Origin: Candidatus Aminicenantota bacterium
GTDB taxonomy: Bacteria; Acidobacteriota; Aminicenantia; JAMOAD01
Length of the DNA stretch: 53,516 bases
Reading direction: 5' to 3'
NCBI GenBank assembly: GCA_027061995.1
Contig: JAMOUT010000029.1
Location: forward strand, 1 to 53,516
Shown: positions 36,991 through 46,000 of the stretch, piece by piece
Numbering within the stretch: position 1 is the first letter of the stretch
How the letters are laid out: each line of letters starts with the position of its first letter
The notes under the pieces: model-generated
What the model saw: only the letters and a program-made list of their open reading frames with translations
Told to the model about the DNA's origin: nothing
Databases searched by the model: none
Made by a program: the position numbers and the translations under genes

Positions 36991-37095
36991 GCCTCCAAGG
37001 CAGCCCTTTGGGCATAAAGCTAATAAAGTCATTGAACTTTCGCAAAATAAAGCTTACAAGTAGAGCAGTCCCGAGCTTAGCAGCTTTTTTTCGGG
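36991..37095. repeat. Cluster of small hairpins after lpd, including a CCGAGCTT...TCGG element
   Basis: GCCT/AGGC (36991-37001) and GCCC/GGGC (37003-37013) are short stems. At 37070-37095 CCCGA...TCGGG encloses GCTTAGCAGC and seven T, resembling the element TCCGAGCTT...TTTTTTCGGA at 48726-48749. The short AGCT/AGCT stem followed by the T run could end the hisC-lpd transcript. Confidence 0.4.
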
Positions 37096-37120
37096 GTAAT
37101 AGTCAATCGGATAAATACAT

Positions 37121-37149
37121 TTGACCGGTTTTAATTTTTAAGTTAACAT
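37121..37149 (+). promoter_or_regulatory. Promoter abutting the lpxC start (leaderless candidate)
   Basis: TTGACC (37121-37126), 17 bases, TAACAT (37144-37149), five bases, then the ATG at 37155. There is no room for a ribosome binding site. Confidence 0.6.
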
Positions 37150-37154
37150 TAATT

Positions 37155-37967
37155 ATGTTTGATATTTATAAATTGAAAGAACCTGTTATAATCTCGGGAA
37201 CAGGGGTTCATTCGGGGGAAAAAACCACAATTGAATTATCTCAGATAGAGGAAGATAAAATAGTTTTCTATAATAAATATACCGATTGCTTTCTCGAACT
37301 AAAGCATGAGTATGTCCGAAATTATAATTCAACATCATTGATATCCGATAGATGCAAGTTCCATACTATTGAGCATCTAATGGCTGTTCTATATGTTTTA
37401 CAGATAAAAGGGATTATTATTGAAACTGATTCGGAGGAGATTCCCATACTTGACGGTAGCGGAAAACCCTTTTGGGAAAAGATAATAAAAAGAGTCGTAA
37501 AAACAGACAAGTATTCTGATTCCATAAATATAGATAAAAAAATTACAGTTCAAGATGAAAAAGGGGGATTTGCATCCGTTGAACCTTCCGAAAAATTCAT
37601 TATAGATTATACAATAGAGTTTAATCACCCTTTAATAGGAAAACAAAACCTTATAATTGAACTCTCGGAAAACTCTTTTGAAAGAGAGATTGTTCCCGCA
37701 AGAACTTTCGGATTCATGAAGGATGCGGAATATCTCAGAAAAAAAGGGCTTGCTCTCGGCTCCTCCTATGAAAATACAATAGTGCTCGGAGAAACGGAAA
37801 TAATAAACCCTCCGTTAAGATTTAAAGATGAATTTGTCAGACATAAAATCCTCGATTTTATAGGAGATCTCTCTTTTATAAGATTACCTGTTAAAGGTTA
37901 TTTTAAAATCTTCAGAGGGGGACACCATTTACATAAACTTTTAACAAACAGAATCCTTAAAACCTAA
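37155..37967 (+). CDS. lpxC: UDP-3-O-acyl-N-acetylglucosamine deacetylase
   Basis: LpxC performs the committed step of lipid A synthesis, so the cell has a lipopolysaccharide-type outer membrane. The zinc ligands are H74 in HTIEHLMAVL and H230 and D234 in RHKILDFIGDL. The general base is E73. The conserved His of the active-site end is H257 in RGGHHLHKLL. GTGVHSGEKT near the start is also typical. At 270 residues it is slightly shorter than the E. coli enzyme. No ribosome binding site is present and the promoter touches the start, suggesting a leaderless message. Confidence 0.95.
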   Translation: MFDIYKLKEPVIISGTGVHSGEKTTIELSQIEEDKIVFYNKYTDCFLELKHEYVRNYNSTSLISDRCKFHTIEHLMAVLYVLQIKGIIIETDSEEIPILDGSGKPFWEKIIKRVVKTDKYSDSINIDKKITVQDEKGGFASVEPSEKFIIDYTIEFNHPLIGKQNLIIELSENSFEREIVPARTFGFMKDAEYLRKKGLALGSSYENTIVLGETEIINPPLRFKDEFVRHKILDFIGDLSFIRLPVKGYFKIFRGGHHLHKLLTNRILKT

Positions 37968-38117
37968 TAATTTAATTTTTTGCTTATTTTTTTTCTTCCG
38001 ATAATCCGATAAAGACCTCGCAAACCAAGATAACTGTCATTTTTTCACCGTTTTATCTTAAAATTGACACTTAATAAATATTAAAAAATTCCGATAATAA
38101 TATATGAGGTATAAAGG

Positions 38118-38360
38118 ATGAGCACAGGAGTAGAAATATCAATAATAAGAAGCATGGTAAAGTCATACAAGCCGTCTTCAAGCAAACAAAAAAATACGGA
38201 ATCAAAAAATAATAACAAAAATAACTTAAATAAAACGGATAATCTTTCCCATTTCAAACAAAAAAATGACATTTTAAAAGAGATTTCTTCATATACAATA
38301 GATGGAACAATCGAACGAATAGCCTCTGAAAACAGGAATCTTGTGGATATCTTGGGGTAA
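38118..38360 (+). CDS. Small polar protein of unknown function
   Basis: This 80-residue protein is preceded by GAGGTATAAAGG. Its middle (about residues 18-50) is a disordered-looking Ser/Lys/Asn-rich stretch. A short helical N terminus (VEISIIRSMVKSY) and an ordered-looking C terminus (DILKEISSYTIDGTIERIA) flank it. It lies 37 bases before the kinase-like gene and may encode its partner. I do not recognise a family; an anti-sigma-like peptide is one unsupported thought. Confidence 0.6.
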   Translation: MSTGVEISIIRSMVKSYKPSSSKQKNTESKNNNKNNLNKTDNLSHFKQKNDILKEISSYTIDGTIERIASENRNLVDILG

Positions 38361-38397
38361 TGGCATGATTTTTGATACTCATTTATCGGAGGTTATG

Positions 38398-39486
38398 ATG
38401 AAGATAGCTGTTATCAATAATAGTAAACTCGTAAAATTAATTAAACAAACTGATATCGGAAAACAAGAAGGTGTCGTAGAAATAAATATCAAAAATATTA
38501 ATAAGCAAAACCAACTCATAGTCGTAAGCTATGAAGATTTCATAAAAGAAAAAGATATGTTTGAAAATATCCCTGTTATAATATTTGCAAAGACAACCCA
38601 ACTGAGAAAAACAATAACTTATCTAAGAAAAGGAGTCATAGATATAATTCCCGAAGATGCGAGTATTAAGGAGATAAACGAGATACTTACAAATTCCATG
38701 GAGGCTTTTAATCTATTCAAAAAGAGAGAAGAAAATTCCGAACTCAAAGAGTTAAAAGAACTATTATCAAATTTTGTTTTTACTTTTCCTCTTGAAGATG
38801 GTCTTGAAAAAAGCGCAAGATATCTCCAAAAGAAAACAGGGGCTGAAAGAGTTTTTATTGCGGTAGTAAAAAGAGGAAGAGAGAAAATTATAAGCGGAAT
38901 AGGTAGGGATTTTGATAATATTGTAAAAAAGTATAAGAAAATAAAAAATTCTCCGTGGGTTGAACTCTTAAAAATAAAAAAAGATATCTTGATTAATGAA
39001 AACAGTGATAAAGAAAACATTCATCCTTTCGGATTTATAAAAATTCCCCTTTTTATAAAAAATGAGTTAATGGGAATAATAACTCTTGATAATTATAAGA
39101 GAAAACTAAATACGGACTTTAACAAAGAACTTATCTCATCGGCGGCAATGTTAATCTCAATGCATATTGAAAATTACAGAGTTTATGTGGAAACAATAAA
39201 AACAAAAGAGTTATTAAAAGAGAAAGAACAAAAAGAGATTCTTGAAAAATTGGTCAATAGTCTTCACCATGAGATAAATAATCCGTTAACAGTCGCTTAT
39301 CTTAATCTTGAATCATTAAAAAGGAAAATGGAAAATCCAAACGGGATATCAAAGAATCTTGACGGACTTGAAGTATCTCTTGAAAGAATCAAAGATATAA
39401 TGGATAATGTTAATAAAGTAAGTTCGGGTAAATTTTTAATGATAATGAGAAACAGAGATCTGTTTAATTTTAGATATGAAGCATAA
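38398..39486 (+). CDS. Pseudo-receiver-GAF-DHp signalling protein lacking a kinase ATPase domain
   Basis: The product is 362 residues in three parts. Residues 1-100 look like a receiver fold, but the phospho-acceptor Asp position reads IVVSYED and the conserved Lys is absent (IIPEDAS). Residues about 125-262 fit a GAF sensor domain. A charged coiled coil leads to a histidine-kinase dimerisation domain with H-box SLHHEINNPLTVAYLNLESL (H291). The protein stops after the second DHp helix; no HATPase_c domain follows. Of two adjacent ATGs (38395, 38398) the second is better spaced from GGAGG. The TPR gene start overlaps its end. By inference it is a phospho-relay or regulatory partner of another kinase. 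Confidence 0.78.
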   Translation: MKIAVINNSKLVKLIKQTDIGKQEGVVEINIKNINKQNQLIVVSYEDFIKEKDMFENIPVIIFAKTTQLRKTITYLRKGVIDIIPEDASIKEINEILTNSMEAFNLFKKREENSELKELKELLSNFVFTFPLEDGLEKSARYLQKKTGAERVFIAVVKRGREKIISGIGRDFDNIVKKYKKIKNSPWVELLKIKKDILINENSDKENIHPFGFIKIPLFIKNELMGIITLDNYKRKLNTDFNKELISSAAMLISMHIENYRVYVETIKTKELLKEKEQKEILEKLVNSLHHEINNPLTVAYLNLESLKRKMENPNGISKNLDGLEVSLERIKDIMDNVNKVSSGKFLMIMRNRDLFNFRYEA

Positions 39487-41364
39487 AAACATAATTGTTT
39501 CCTTTTTTTTTTATTCTTTATAACAATTTTTCTTTATCCGGATCTATTATCGGATGCGGAAACATATTTTAAAAACAAAGATTATCAATCCGTAATTCTC
39601 ACGATAGAGCAATATTATAAGAAAAACCCGAAATCCGAGGATTTAAGAGCAAAATATCTGCTCGGTATATCATATATTAAAACCGATAAAAACAAAACAA
39701 AAGGGATAAAACTTTTGGAAGATTATTTTAGAAAAGGGGGGCAGTTTAATAATCCCGAGCCATTAATTCGAATTTATGATTTTTATAATAAAACAATTGA
39801 TCGTAAAAAAGCGATGTTTTATCTTAAGATATTATTTAATAATTTCCCTTACAAGCCGGAAATCATAAAATTAAAATTGGAATACATAAAAAAAATGTTA
39901 TTATTGCATAATTGGAGTGAAGCGCTTTTTTATCTGATTGATCTCGAAGATAAGAATCTTTCCAAAAAATATCCTATTATTTTTTTTTATATCGCACAGG
40001 CATATTACCAAAAAGAGACCTATGAAATAGCAGCACAATATTTCAGAAAATATCTGAAAATACAGCCCTCGTTGTTTCAATATAATGCCAAAGCATTGTT
40101 TATGATTGGAAAAAGCTTTTATTCGGTAGGAGATTTTAAAAAAGCTAAAAAAATTCTATCATACTTTATTAACATATATCCAAAATCAACGGATACACCC
40201 GAAGCATTATTCATTCTCGGAGATATTCTATTAGCCCAAAAAAAATATATTTTATCCGCAACATATCTTTATGATTTAATGAATAGATTTCCCGACAGTA
40301 AGATATCAAACAGAGCAAGAATCAAACTTGCGGATTGCGTGGCTTTCCTTAATAAGAAACAGATGAAAAAACTTAAGATACCATATTATCTGAAAAAACC
40401 GGATAAAGTTTATAAAAAAATTATTGAAAAATCTTATAATCTCGAAGATAAGCATTTTGCATTCGTCAAATTAATAGAATACTATAATCGAACGGGAGAG
40501 ATTGAAACCGGTCTGTTCTATCTTTTTCAATATCTTAAGAAAAAAATTGTTGAGCCTGAAGGGGAAAGAATTTACAGAAAATATTTCAATAGATTTATCA
40601 CACAAACAAAAGATAAATCCAGAATAATAGACTATTTTTTAAGAACGGGAAAAGATACCGCTTTTTTAAAAGTGAACTCAATAAAAAAACTTATAAAAAT
40701 CATGGAGGAATTGTCTCTTTATAAGACGGAAAAACTTTTATTAAACAGATTATATATTCTTGCAATTGACAGAGAAACCAAAAAGACGGCTCTTCTCGGT
40801 CTTATCAACAACTCTTATAATAGAAGGGATTGGAAGGAGTTCATAAAATATTTCAAAGATTTCCAAACTCTTTATCCTACTGAAAAATTACCTCTAAAAT
40901 ACAGAATCTATCTCATCTATTATTACATGAACAATAAAAACATAAAGAAAGCTAAACAACTTATAGAGTTTAATTATAATGAAGCTTTAAAATCGGAATA
41001 TAAAAATACAATTGATATTTTAAAATTGAAAATATATATAGAAGATAAACAATGGGATAAAGCTTACTCTCTGCTTGAATCCATAACAAAAAGGAAATTT
41101 ACCAAAAACTCGGATAAAACAGATATACTAATCCCGGGAGCAATCATATATATCCAAAAGGGTAAAACAAAAAGAGCGATAAGAATGTTAAATCTTATTA
41201 TCAAAATACTGCCAAAACAAAAAGACTGGGCTCTTTTTAATCTCGGAAAAATATATTATAAAAAGGGAGATATTAAAACAGCTCAAAGATATTGGCAAAG
41301 ATTAAGGAATATTTACCCGAAAAGTTTTTGGACAACTCAAATTGATTTCATCAAAAATAGTTAG
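39476..41364 (+). CDS. Exported TPR-repeat protein, frameshifted at a T10 run
   Basis: ATG 39476 overlaps the previous gene and opens MKHKNIIVSFFF, a signal-peptide start, but hits a stop after the run of ten T at 39503-39512. The next frame is open from there to 41364 without stops. One more T, or a -1 slip, joins them into about 629 residues with a complete hydrophobic signal. The mature part is built of tetratricopeptide-like helical pairs, clearest at AQAYYQKETYEIAAQYFRKY, GKSFYSVGDFKKAKKIL and ALFNLGKIYYKKGDIKTAQ. This resembles periplasmic TPR scaffold proteins. The first internal start (TTG 39715) would give a protein with no signal and a cut first repeat. Confidence 0.78.
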
Positions 41365-41457
41365 AATTTAATTCATTCATCAGCCTCAAAGAACACTCAG
41401 TGAATCGCTTTTACAGCACCCTTCAAACCATTTTTCCTTACTATAATATTCAACATC

Positions 41458-41844
41458 TTAGCCACCTCCCGAAACACCCTCTATATTAACTCCCGTTGCT
41501 GCAACAGAACTTAAAACCCCTCGCAAATACCTCCCCTCTCTTGTTACTCACCACACCCCGCATAAGTCATATTTCCTTATCCCATTAATAGTTCGCCCAT
41601 ATGGGTATGGTATATATTGTTTTATCAATTGCATTTAGGTCAGTATCATCCATCTGATAATTATTTCTCGGATTACACATAATTAATAGCTTGATTCATA
41701 TCCCCCTCGTTAATACATTAATAATCCTTCGGATAACATGAGTTTTCCCGTAATTAATAGCATAACCCTCCTCAAATAATTTACTCATCTTATCTAAAGT
41801 AACAACTTTTATCTTATCATTGATTTGTTCCATGATTTTTTCAT
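41458..41844 (-). pseudogene. Decayed minus-strand gene of unknown family
   Basis: Three coherent peptide pieces follow one another on the minus strand in different frames. First is an N-terminal piece of 45 residues from ATG 41833 to TGA 41696 (starts MEQINDKIKVVTLDKM, contains YAINYGKTHVIRRIINVL). Then comes a piece with NYQMDDTDLNAIDKTIYTIP near 41600-41670. Last is a C-terminal piece at 41458-41547 (YLRGVLSSVAATGVNIEGV). A GAGG site and ATG at 41844 followed by six A suggest the original start lay there, with one A lost. I do not recognise the family. Remnants of a short transferred gene are likely. Confidence 0.4.
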
Positions 41845-41960
41845 GTTTAAAACCTCGTGTCAAAAAATGTTTTTGTTCAAATTTCAGAAAAAATTCCCGA
41901 GTTCAAGAAAGAAAAACATAAGAATTTCGGCCATACTCAGACAATTAACAATCACTACTA

Positions 41961-41989
41961 TTGACAAAAGGGTCAATATATAATATTTT
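41961..41989 (+). promoter_or_regulatory. Promoter abutting the rpiB start (leaderless candidate)
   Basis: TTGACA (41961-41966), 17 bases, TATTTT (41984-41989), five bases, then ATG 41995. A TATAAT also occurs at 41979-41984, but only 12 bases from the -35 box. Confidence 0.6.
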
Positions 41990-41994
41990 AAAGA

Positions 41995-42444
41995 ATGAAA
42001 ATATTAATCGGATCCGATCATGCCGGATATAACTTAAAGGTTGATATATTTAATTATCTGAAAGAGAAAGGTTATGATATAGAAGATGTGGGCACCTATT
42101 CACTTGATAGCTGTGATTATGTTGATTATGCCGAAAAGGTTGCATCGGGAGTATCGGCAGGTAAAGCGGAAAGAGGAATTCTCATATGCGGAACAGGACT
42201 CGGTATGAGTATTGTTGCAAACAAATTCAAAAGTGTAAGTGCAGCATTATGCACATCCGAATACCATGCAAGAAAATCAAGAGAACATAATAACTCAAAC
42301 ATACTTGTTATGGGTGGAAGAGTAACAACTTTTGAAATAGCGAAATATATTACCGATGCATGGTTCAAAACACCTTTTGAGGGAGAAAGGCATAATAAAA
42401 GACTTAATAAATTAAAAGATATTGAAAATAATAATTTTAAATAA
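41995..42444 (+). CDS. rpiB: Ribose-5-phosphate isomerase B
   Basis: This 149-residue RpiB interconverts ribose-5-phosphate and ribulose-5-phosphate. Signatures are [10 protein letters not shown] at the start, the catalytic Cys65 in [11 protein letters not shown]98 in [14 protein letters not shown], and the YHARKS motif. There is no ribosome binding site and a promoter ends five bases before the ATG. It heads the operon with glyA, DUF342, the nitrilase and nadE; rpiB-glyA adjacency is common in bacteria. Confidence 0.96.
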   Translation: MKILIGSDHAGYNLKVDIFNYLKEKGYDIEDVGTYSLDSCDYVDYAEKVASGVSAGKAERGILICGTGLGMSIVANKFKSVSAALCTSEYHARKSREHNNSNILVMGGRVTTFEIAKYITDAWFKTPFEGERHNKRLNKLKDIENNNFK

Positions 42445-42461
42445 TATACCGGAGGTCTAAT

Positions 42462-43739
42462 ATGTTTGATAAAAAAATTACGGAACTTGATTATGATGTG
42501 GCAAAAGCAATATTTGATGAAGCTAACAGACAAAATAATAATATTGAACTTATAGCTTCTGAAAATTTTGTCCCGAATGCCATAATGGAGGCTATGGGCT
42601 CTGTTTTTACAAATAAATATGCGGAGGGATATCCGGGAAGAAGATACTATGGCGGATGCGAAAATGCTGATACTGTTGAAAGATTAGCGATAAACAGAGC
42701 TAAAGAGCTATTCGGTGCGGAGCACGCAAATGTGCAGCCTCATTCCGGCACACAAGCGAATATGGGAGTTTATATGGCTGTATTAAATCCCGGTGATACT
42801 GTTTTCGGAATGAATCTTTCGCACGGAGGACATCTTTCGCACGGTCATCCTCTTAATTTTTCGGGAAAACTTTATAATATTGTTCCTTACGGAGTAAATA
42901 AAGAGACTGAAACGATTGATTATGATGAGCTTGAATCTCTTGCTCTCGAACACAAACCAAAACTTATTATGGCTGGTGCGAGTGCTTATCCGAGAGTTAT
43001 TGATTTTGACAAAATCAGAAAAATAGCTGATAAAGTTGGAGCCTATATGGTTGTTGACATGGCGCATATAGCGGGACTTATTGCCGCGGGGATTCACCCC
43101 TCTCCCGTTCCTTATGCCGACTTTGTTACATCGACAACCCATAAAACCTTAAGAGGACCGAGAGGGGGATTTATTCTCTCTAAAAAAGAACATAAAAAAC
43201 TCTTGAATAGAGAGGTTTTCCCCGGAATTCAAGGCGGTCCTTTGGTTCATATTATTGCGGCAAAAGCTTTATGTTTTAAGCTTGCAATGACCGATGAATT
43301 CAAAGAATATCAAAAACAGGTTGTTAAAAATGCGAAAGCTTTATCGGAAGCACTGAAAAACAAAGGTTATAGAATAGTCTCGGGAGGAACTGATAATCAC
43401 CTTATGCTCGTTGATTTAACTTCAAAAGGGGTAACAGGAAAAGAGGTTGAAAAAGCACTTGATAAAGCGCATATTACGGTAAATAAAAACACTATACCCT
43501 TTGATCCGAACCCACCTCTTGTAACAAGCGGAATCAGACTCGGAACTCCTGCCGTAACAACAAGAGGGATGAAAGAGAATGAGATGAATGAAATAGCCGA
43601 ACTTATTGATGAAGTTATCACTAATATAAAAGATGAATCAATATTCGATAAAATAACTCAAAAAGTATATGATTTAACCTCATCTTTTCCACTATACCCG
43701 AATTTAAGAGAAGAATTTAAGAAAGAGATTAATAATTGA
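42462..43739 (+). CDS. glyA: Serine hydroxymethyltransferase
   Basis: GlyA is a PLP enzyme that moves the hydroxymethyl group of serine to tetrahydrofolate, giving glycine and one-carbon units. Signatures are [49 protein letters not shown], and the Schiff-base Lys in [14 protein letters not shown]. At 425 residues it is of usual bacterial length. CCGGAGG precedes the ATG, so it has an independent ribosome binding site inside the operon. Confidence 0.97.
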   Translation: MFDKKITELDYDVAKAIFDEANRQNNNIELIASENFVPNAIMEAMGSVFTNKYAEGYPGRRYYGGCENADTVERLAINRAKELFGAEHANVQPHSGTQANMGVYMAVLNPGDTVFGMNLSHGGHLSHGHPLNFSGKLYNIVPYGVNKETETIDYDELESLALEHKPKLIMAGASAYPRVIDFDKIRKIADKVGAYMVVDMAHIAGLIAAGIHPSPVPYADFVTSTTHKTLRGPRGGFILSKKEHKKLLNREVFPGIQGGPLVHIIAAKALCFKLAMTDEFKEYQKQVVKNAKALSEALKNKGYRIVSGGTDNHLMLVDLTSKGVTGKEVEKALDKAHITVNKNTIPFDPNPPLVTSGIRLGTPAVTTRGMKENEMNEIAELIDEVITNIKDESIFDKITQKVYDLTSSFPLYPNLREEFKKEINN

Positions 43740-43769
43740 GAAAAAATACCGAATTAATAATTAAAAGAT

Positions 43770-45179
43770 ATGAGCGATTATAATTTATTGGTTTCTTTTT
43801 CCGATGATTTAATGGAAGGGTATGTTAGCATCATACCGGAGGGAGATCATTTAACTCCCATAGAGAACATCAGAGAACTTACGAAAAGGATAAAAGACAG
43901 TGGAATTATCTATGGATTGGAAGACGAGCTTATAAATAAGATGGTTGAAGATTACAATTCGGGGAAAGAGATTAAAAATTATCTTGTTGCAAAAGGAAAA
44001 CCTGTCGAAGAAGGTGTTAACGGAACAGTTGAATTTAAAATTGATTTGAACAGTCAACCTAAAATAGAGGATAATAAAATAGATTATAAAGAGATTGATA
44101 AATTCAAGACTATAGAAAAAGGGGAACTGATTGCGGTTAAAAGAAAAGCAAAGAAAGGGAAAAGGGGGATTACTGTAACAGGGCTTGGAAAAGAGGCTAA
44201 AGAGGTTGAGTCAGCTTTATTAATGGCAGGTAAAAATGTCAGAACCGAAGAAACTGAAAATGAAGTATATTATTATGCGGATGAAACAGGGGTGATCCTA
44301 TATCAAAGAAACAGTATTGCGGTTCATCCTATTTTAACAATTACGGGAGATGTGGATTATTCCATAGGGAATCTCCATTATAACGGAGATATAAAGATAA
44401 TGGGAGATGTTTTACCCGACTTTAAAGTTGAAGCAACCGGGAAAATCATCATTATGGGAACAGCGATAGCTTGCACCATAAAATCCGGCAGCGATGTAAT
44501 AATTAAAGGTGGCTTTGCCGGTAAAGACAAAGGTAAGCTCTATGCAAAAGGGGATGTTGACATAGGCTATGTGGAAAGAGGATACATTGAATCTTTCGGT
44601 GATATTTATGTGAAAGGGGGAGTTCTTGATAGTGAAATATTATGCAACGGAACTTTTTTCGGAGAACTTCAAACAGTAAAAGTTATGGAAAGTAAAATAA
44701 AAGCGGGAAACGGAATACACCTGTATATTGCAGGCTCTAACTTATCAAAAGCTGTTGTTCTAAGCACAGGTTTTAATCTTGAAAAAGAGATGGAACTTGA
44801 AAAACAAACCATTATTCTTAATGAATATATAAAAGAATTCTCCGAGATAAAGAAAAAATTCGGAGGTGAAAATCTGGAAGAGATGAACATAAGCCCTTTT
44901 ATGACATCAGGTCATAATATAGAGAGCATAAAAAATAGTTTCAGAAGATATCATGAACTCAAACAATTAATTCAACAACTTCATTCGGAATTAAAACAAT
45001 TTGAAAGCGAGGTTTTTAACACCAATGCAACAATAAAAATCAAAAAAACAATATATGCCGGAGCAATAATAACAATATCGGATATATCAAAAACAGTTGA
45101 AAAAGAACTCCATAATGTGATTTTTTATCTTGATAAAGAGGAGAATGAGATAAAATGGACGATAGATACCTTAAAATAG
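43770..45179 (+). CDS. DUF342/FapA family protein
   Basis: The 469-residue cytoplasmic protein fits the FapA (DUF342) family. It has an N-terminal alpha/beta part, then a right-handed beta-helix of short repeats (about residues 185-330: TITGDVDYSIGNLHYNGDIK, IMGDVLPDFKVEATG, GGVLDSEILCNG). A coiled coil and a final beta segment (TNATIKIKKTIYAGAIITI) follow. Members are polar-localised or flagellar/morphology-linked in some bacteria, but the biochemical role is unclear. No strong ribosome binding site is visible. It overlaps the nitrilase gene by 25 bases. Confidence 0.85.
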   Translation: MSDYNLLVSFSDDLMEGYVSIIPEGDHLTPIENIRELTKRIKDSGIIYGLEDELINKMVEDYNSGKEIKNYLVAKGKPVEEGVNGTVEFKIDLNSQPKIEDNKIDYKEIDKFKTIEKGELIAVKRKAKKGKRGITVTGLGKEAKEVESALLMAGKNVRTEETENEVYYYADETGVILYQRNSIAVHPILTITGDVDYSIGNLHYNGDIKIMGDVLPDFKVEATGKIIIMGTAIACTIKSGSDVIIKGGFAGKDKGKLYAKGDVDIGYVERGYIESFGDIYVKGGVLDSEILCNGTFFGELQTVKVMESKIKAGNGIHLYIAGSNLSKAVVLSTGFNLEKEMELEKQTIILNEYIKEFSEIKKKFGGENLEEMNISPFMTSGHNIESIKNSFRRYHELKQLIQQLHSELKQFESEVFNTNATIKIKKTIYAGAIITISDISKTVEKELHNVIFYLDKEENEIKWTIDTLK

Positions 45180-46000
45180 CTATAGCGCAATATAAACCTA
45201 TCCTTGGAGATATTAAAAAAAACATAGAAAAACATATTAAATTAATAAACAAAGGGATAGAGGATAAAGCCTCGGTCATCATTTTCCCTGAGTTAAGTTT
45301 AACAGGTTATCTTTTAAAAGATCTTGTTTATGATCTTCAGCTTGATAAAAATTCTACGGTTTTAGAGCCGTTCAAAGAGTTAAGTGAAAAGATTGATATA
45401 GTCATAGGTTTTGTGGAAAAAGGGGAAAACAGACTCATCTATAACTCTCTTCTCTATTATTCCAAAGGCAAATTATTATCGAATTACAGAAAACTCAGAT
45501 TACCAAATTTCGGAATGTTTGAAGAAAAAAGATTTTTTAAGCATGGTGAAGATATTTCCGTGTTTAACACGAGTTACGGTAAAGTGGGAACTTTGATTTG
45601 CAGAGATTTTCTTTTTCCCTCCCTCGCATATACCCTGTTTTACAAAGGGGCTGATTTTATAATCTCGATATCAAACTCCCCGCTGCGAGGAATAGAGACA
45701 AAAGAGTATCAAAGCCAAGCAATGTGGGAAGATGCGGGAAAAGTTTACTCCCGTTTTTTCTCCATGAATGTTGTTTATGTTAACAGAGTGGGGTTTGAAG
45801 ATGGATTCGGTTTTGCCGGAGGCTCATTCATAGCAAATCCCGAAGGAAAAATTATTTTTAAAGCGCCATTTCTTGAAGAGGGTCTGTATTTTACCGATAT
45901 TGACCTGAGTTTAACGGATAAAGCCCGTTCAATCTATGCATATTACAGGGATGAAGATTTCAAACAAATAAAAAATTTTTTAAACGAAGGTTTAAAATGA
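45155..46000 (+). CDS. Nitrilase-family glutaminase-like protein paired with NadE
   Basis: The 281-residue carbon-nitrogen hydrolase has the Glu-Lys-Cys triad: E46 in IIFPELSLTGY, K113 in NYRKLRLPN, and C149 in GTLICRDFLFP. Such domains form the glutaminase half of glutamine-dependent NAD synthetases. Here it is a separate gene whose end overlaps nadE by four bases (ATGA), so the two likely form a two-subunit enzyme that channels ammonia from glutamine. A generic amidase role is the alternative. Confidence 0.88.
   Translation: MDDRYLKIAIAQYKPILGDIKKNIEKHIKLINKGIEDKASVIIFPELSLTGYLLKDLVYDLQLDKNSTVLEPFKELSEKIDIVIGFVEKGENRLIYNSLLYYSKGKLLSNYRKLRLPNFGMFEEKRFFKHGEDISVFNTSYGKVGTLICRDFLFPSLAYTLFYKGADFIISISNSPLRGIETKEYQSQAMWEDAGKVYSRFFSMNVVYVNRVGFEDGFGFAGGSFIANPEGKIIFKAPFLEEGLYFTDIDLSLTDKARSIYAYYRDEDFKQIKNFLNEGLK

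Larger units (their letters stand above)
41365..41994. other. Gap holding a decayed gene and the rpiB promoter
   Basis: The 630 bases between the TPR gene and rpiB contain minus-strand coding remnants (41458-41844), somewhat richer in C on the plus strand than the surroundings, and the rpiB promoter at the right edge. The left 90 bases show nothing recognisable. Confidence 0.5.

Noticed and set aside
38118-38360. FlgM-like anti-sigma factor
   Set aside because: The C-terminal helix pattern only loosely recalls FlgM and no flagellar genes are in the window, so the gene is left as unknown.
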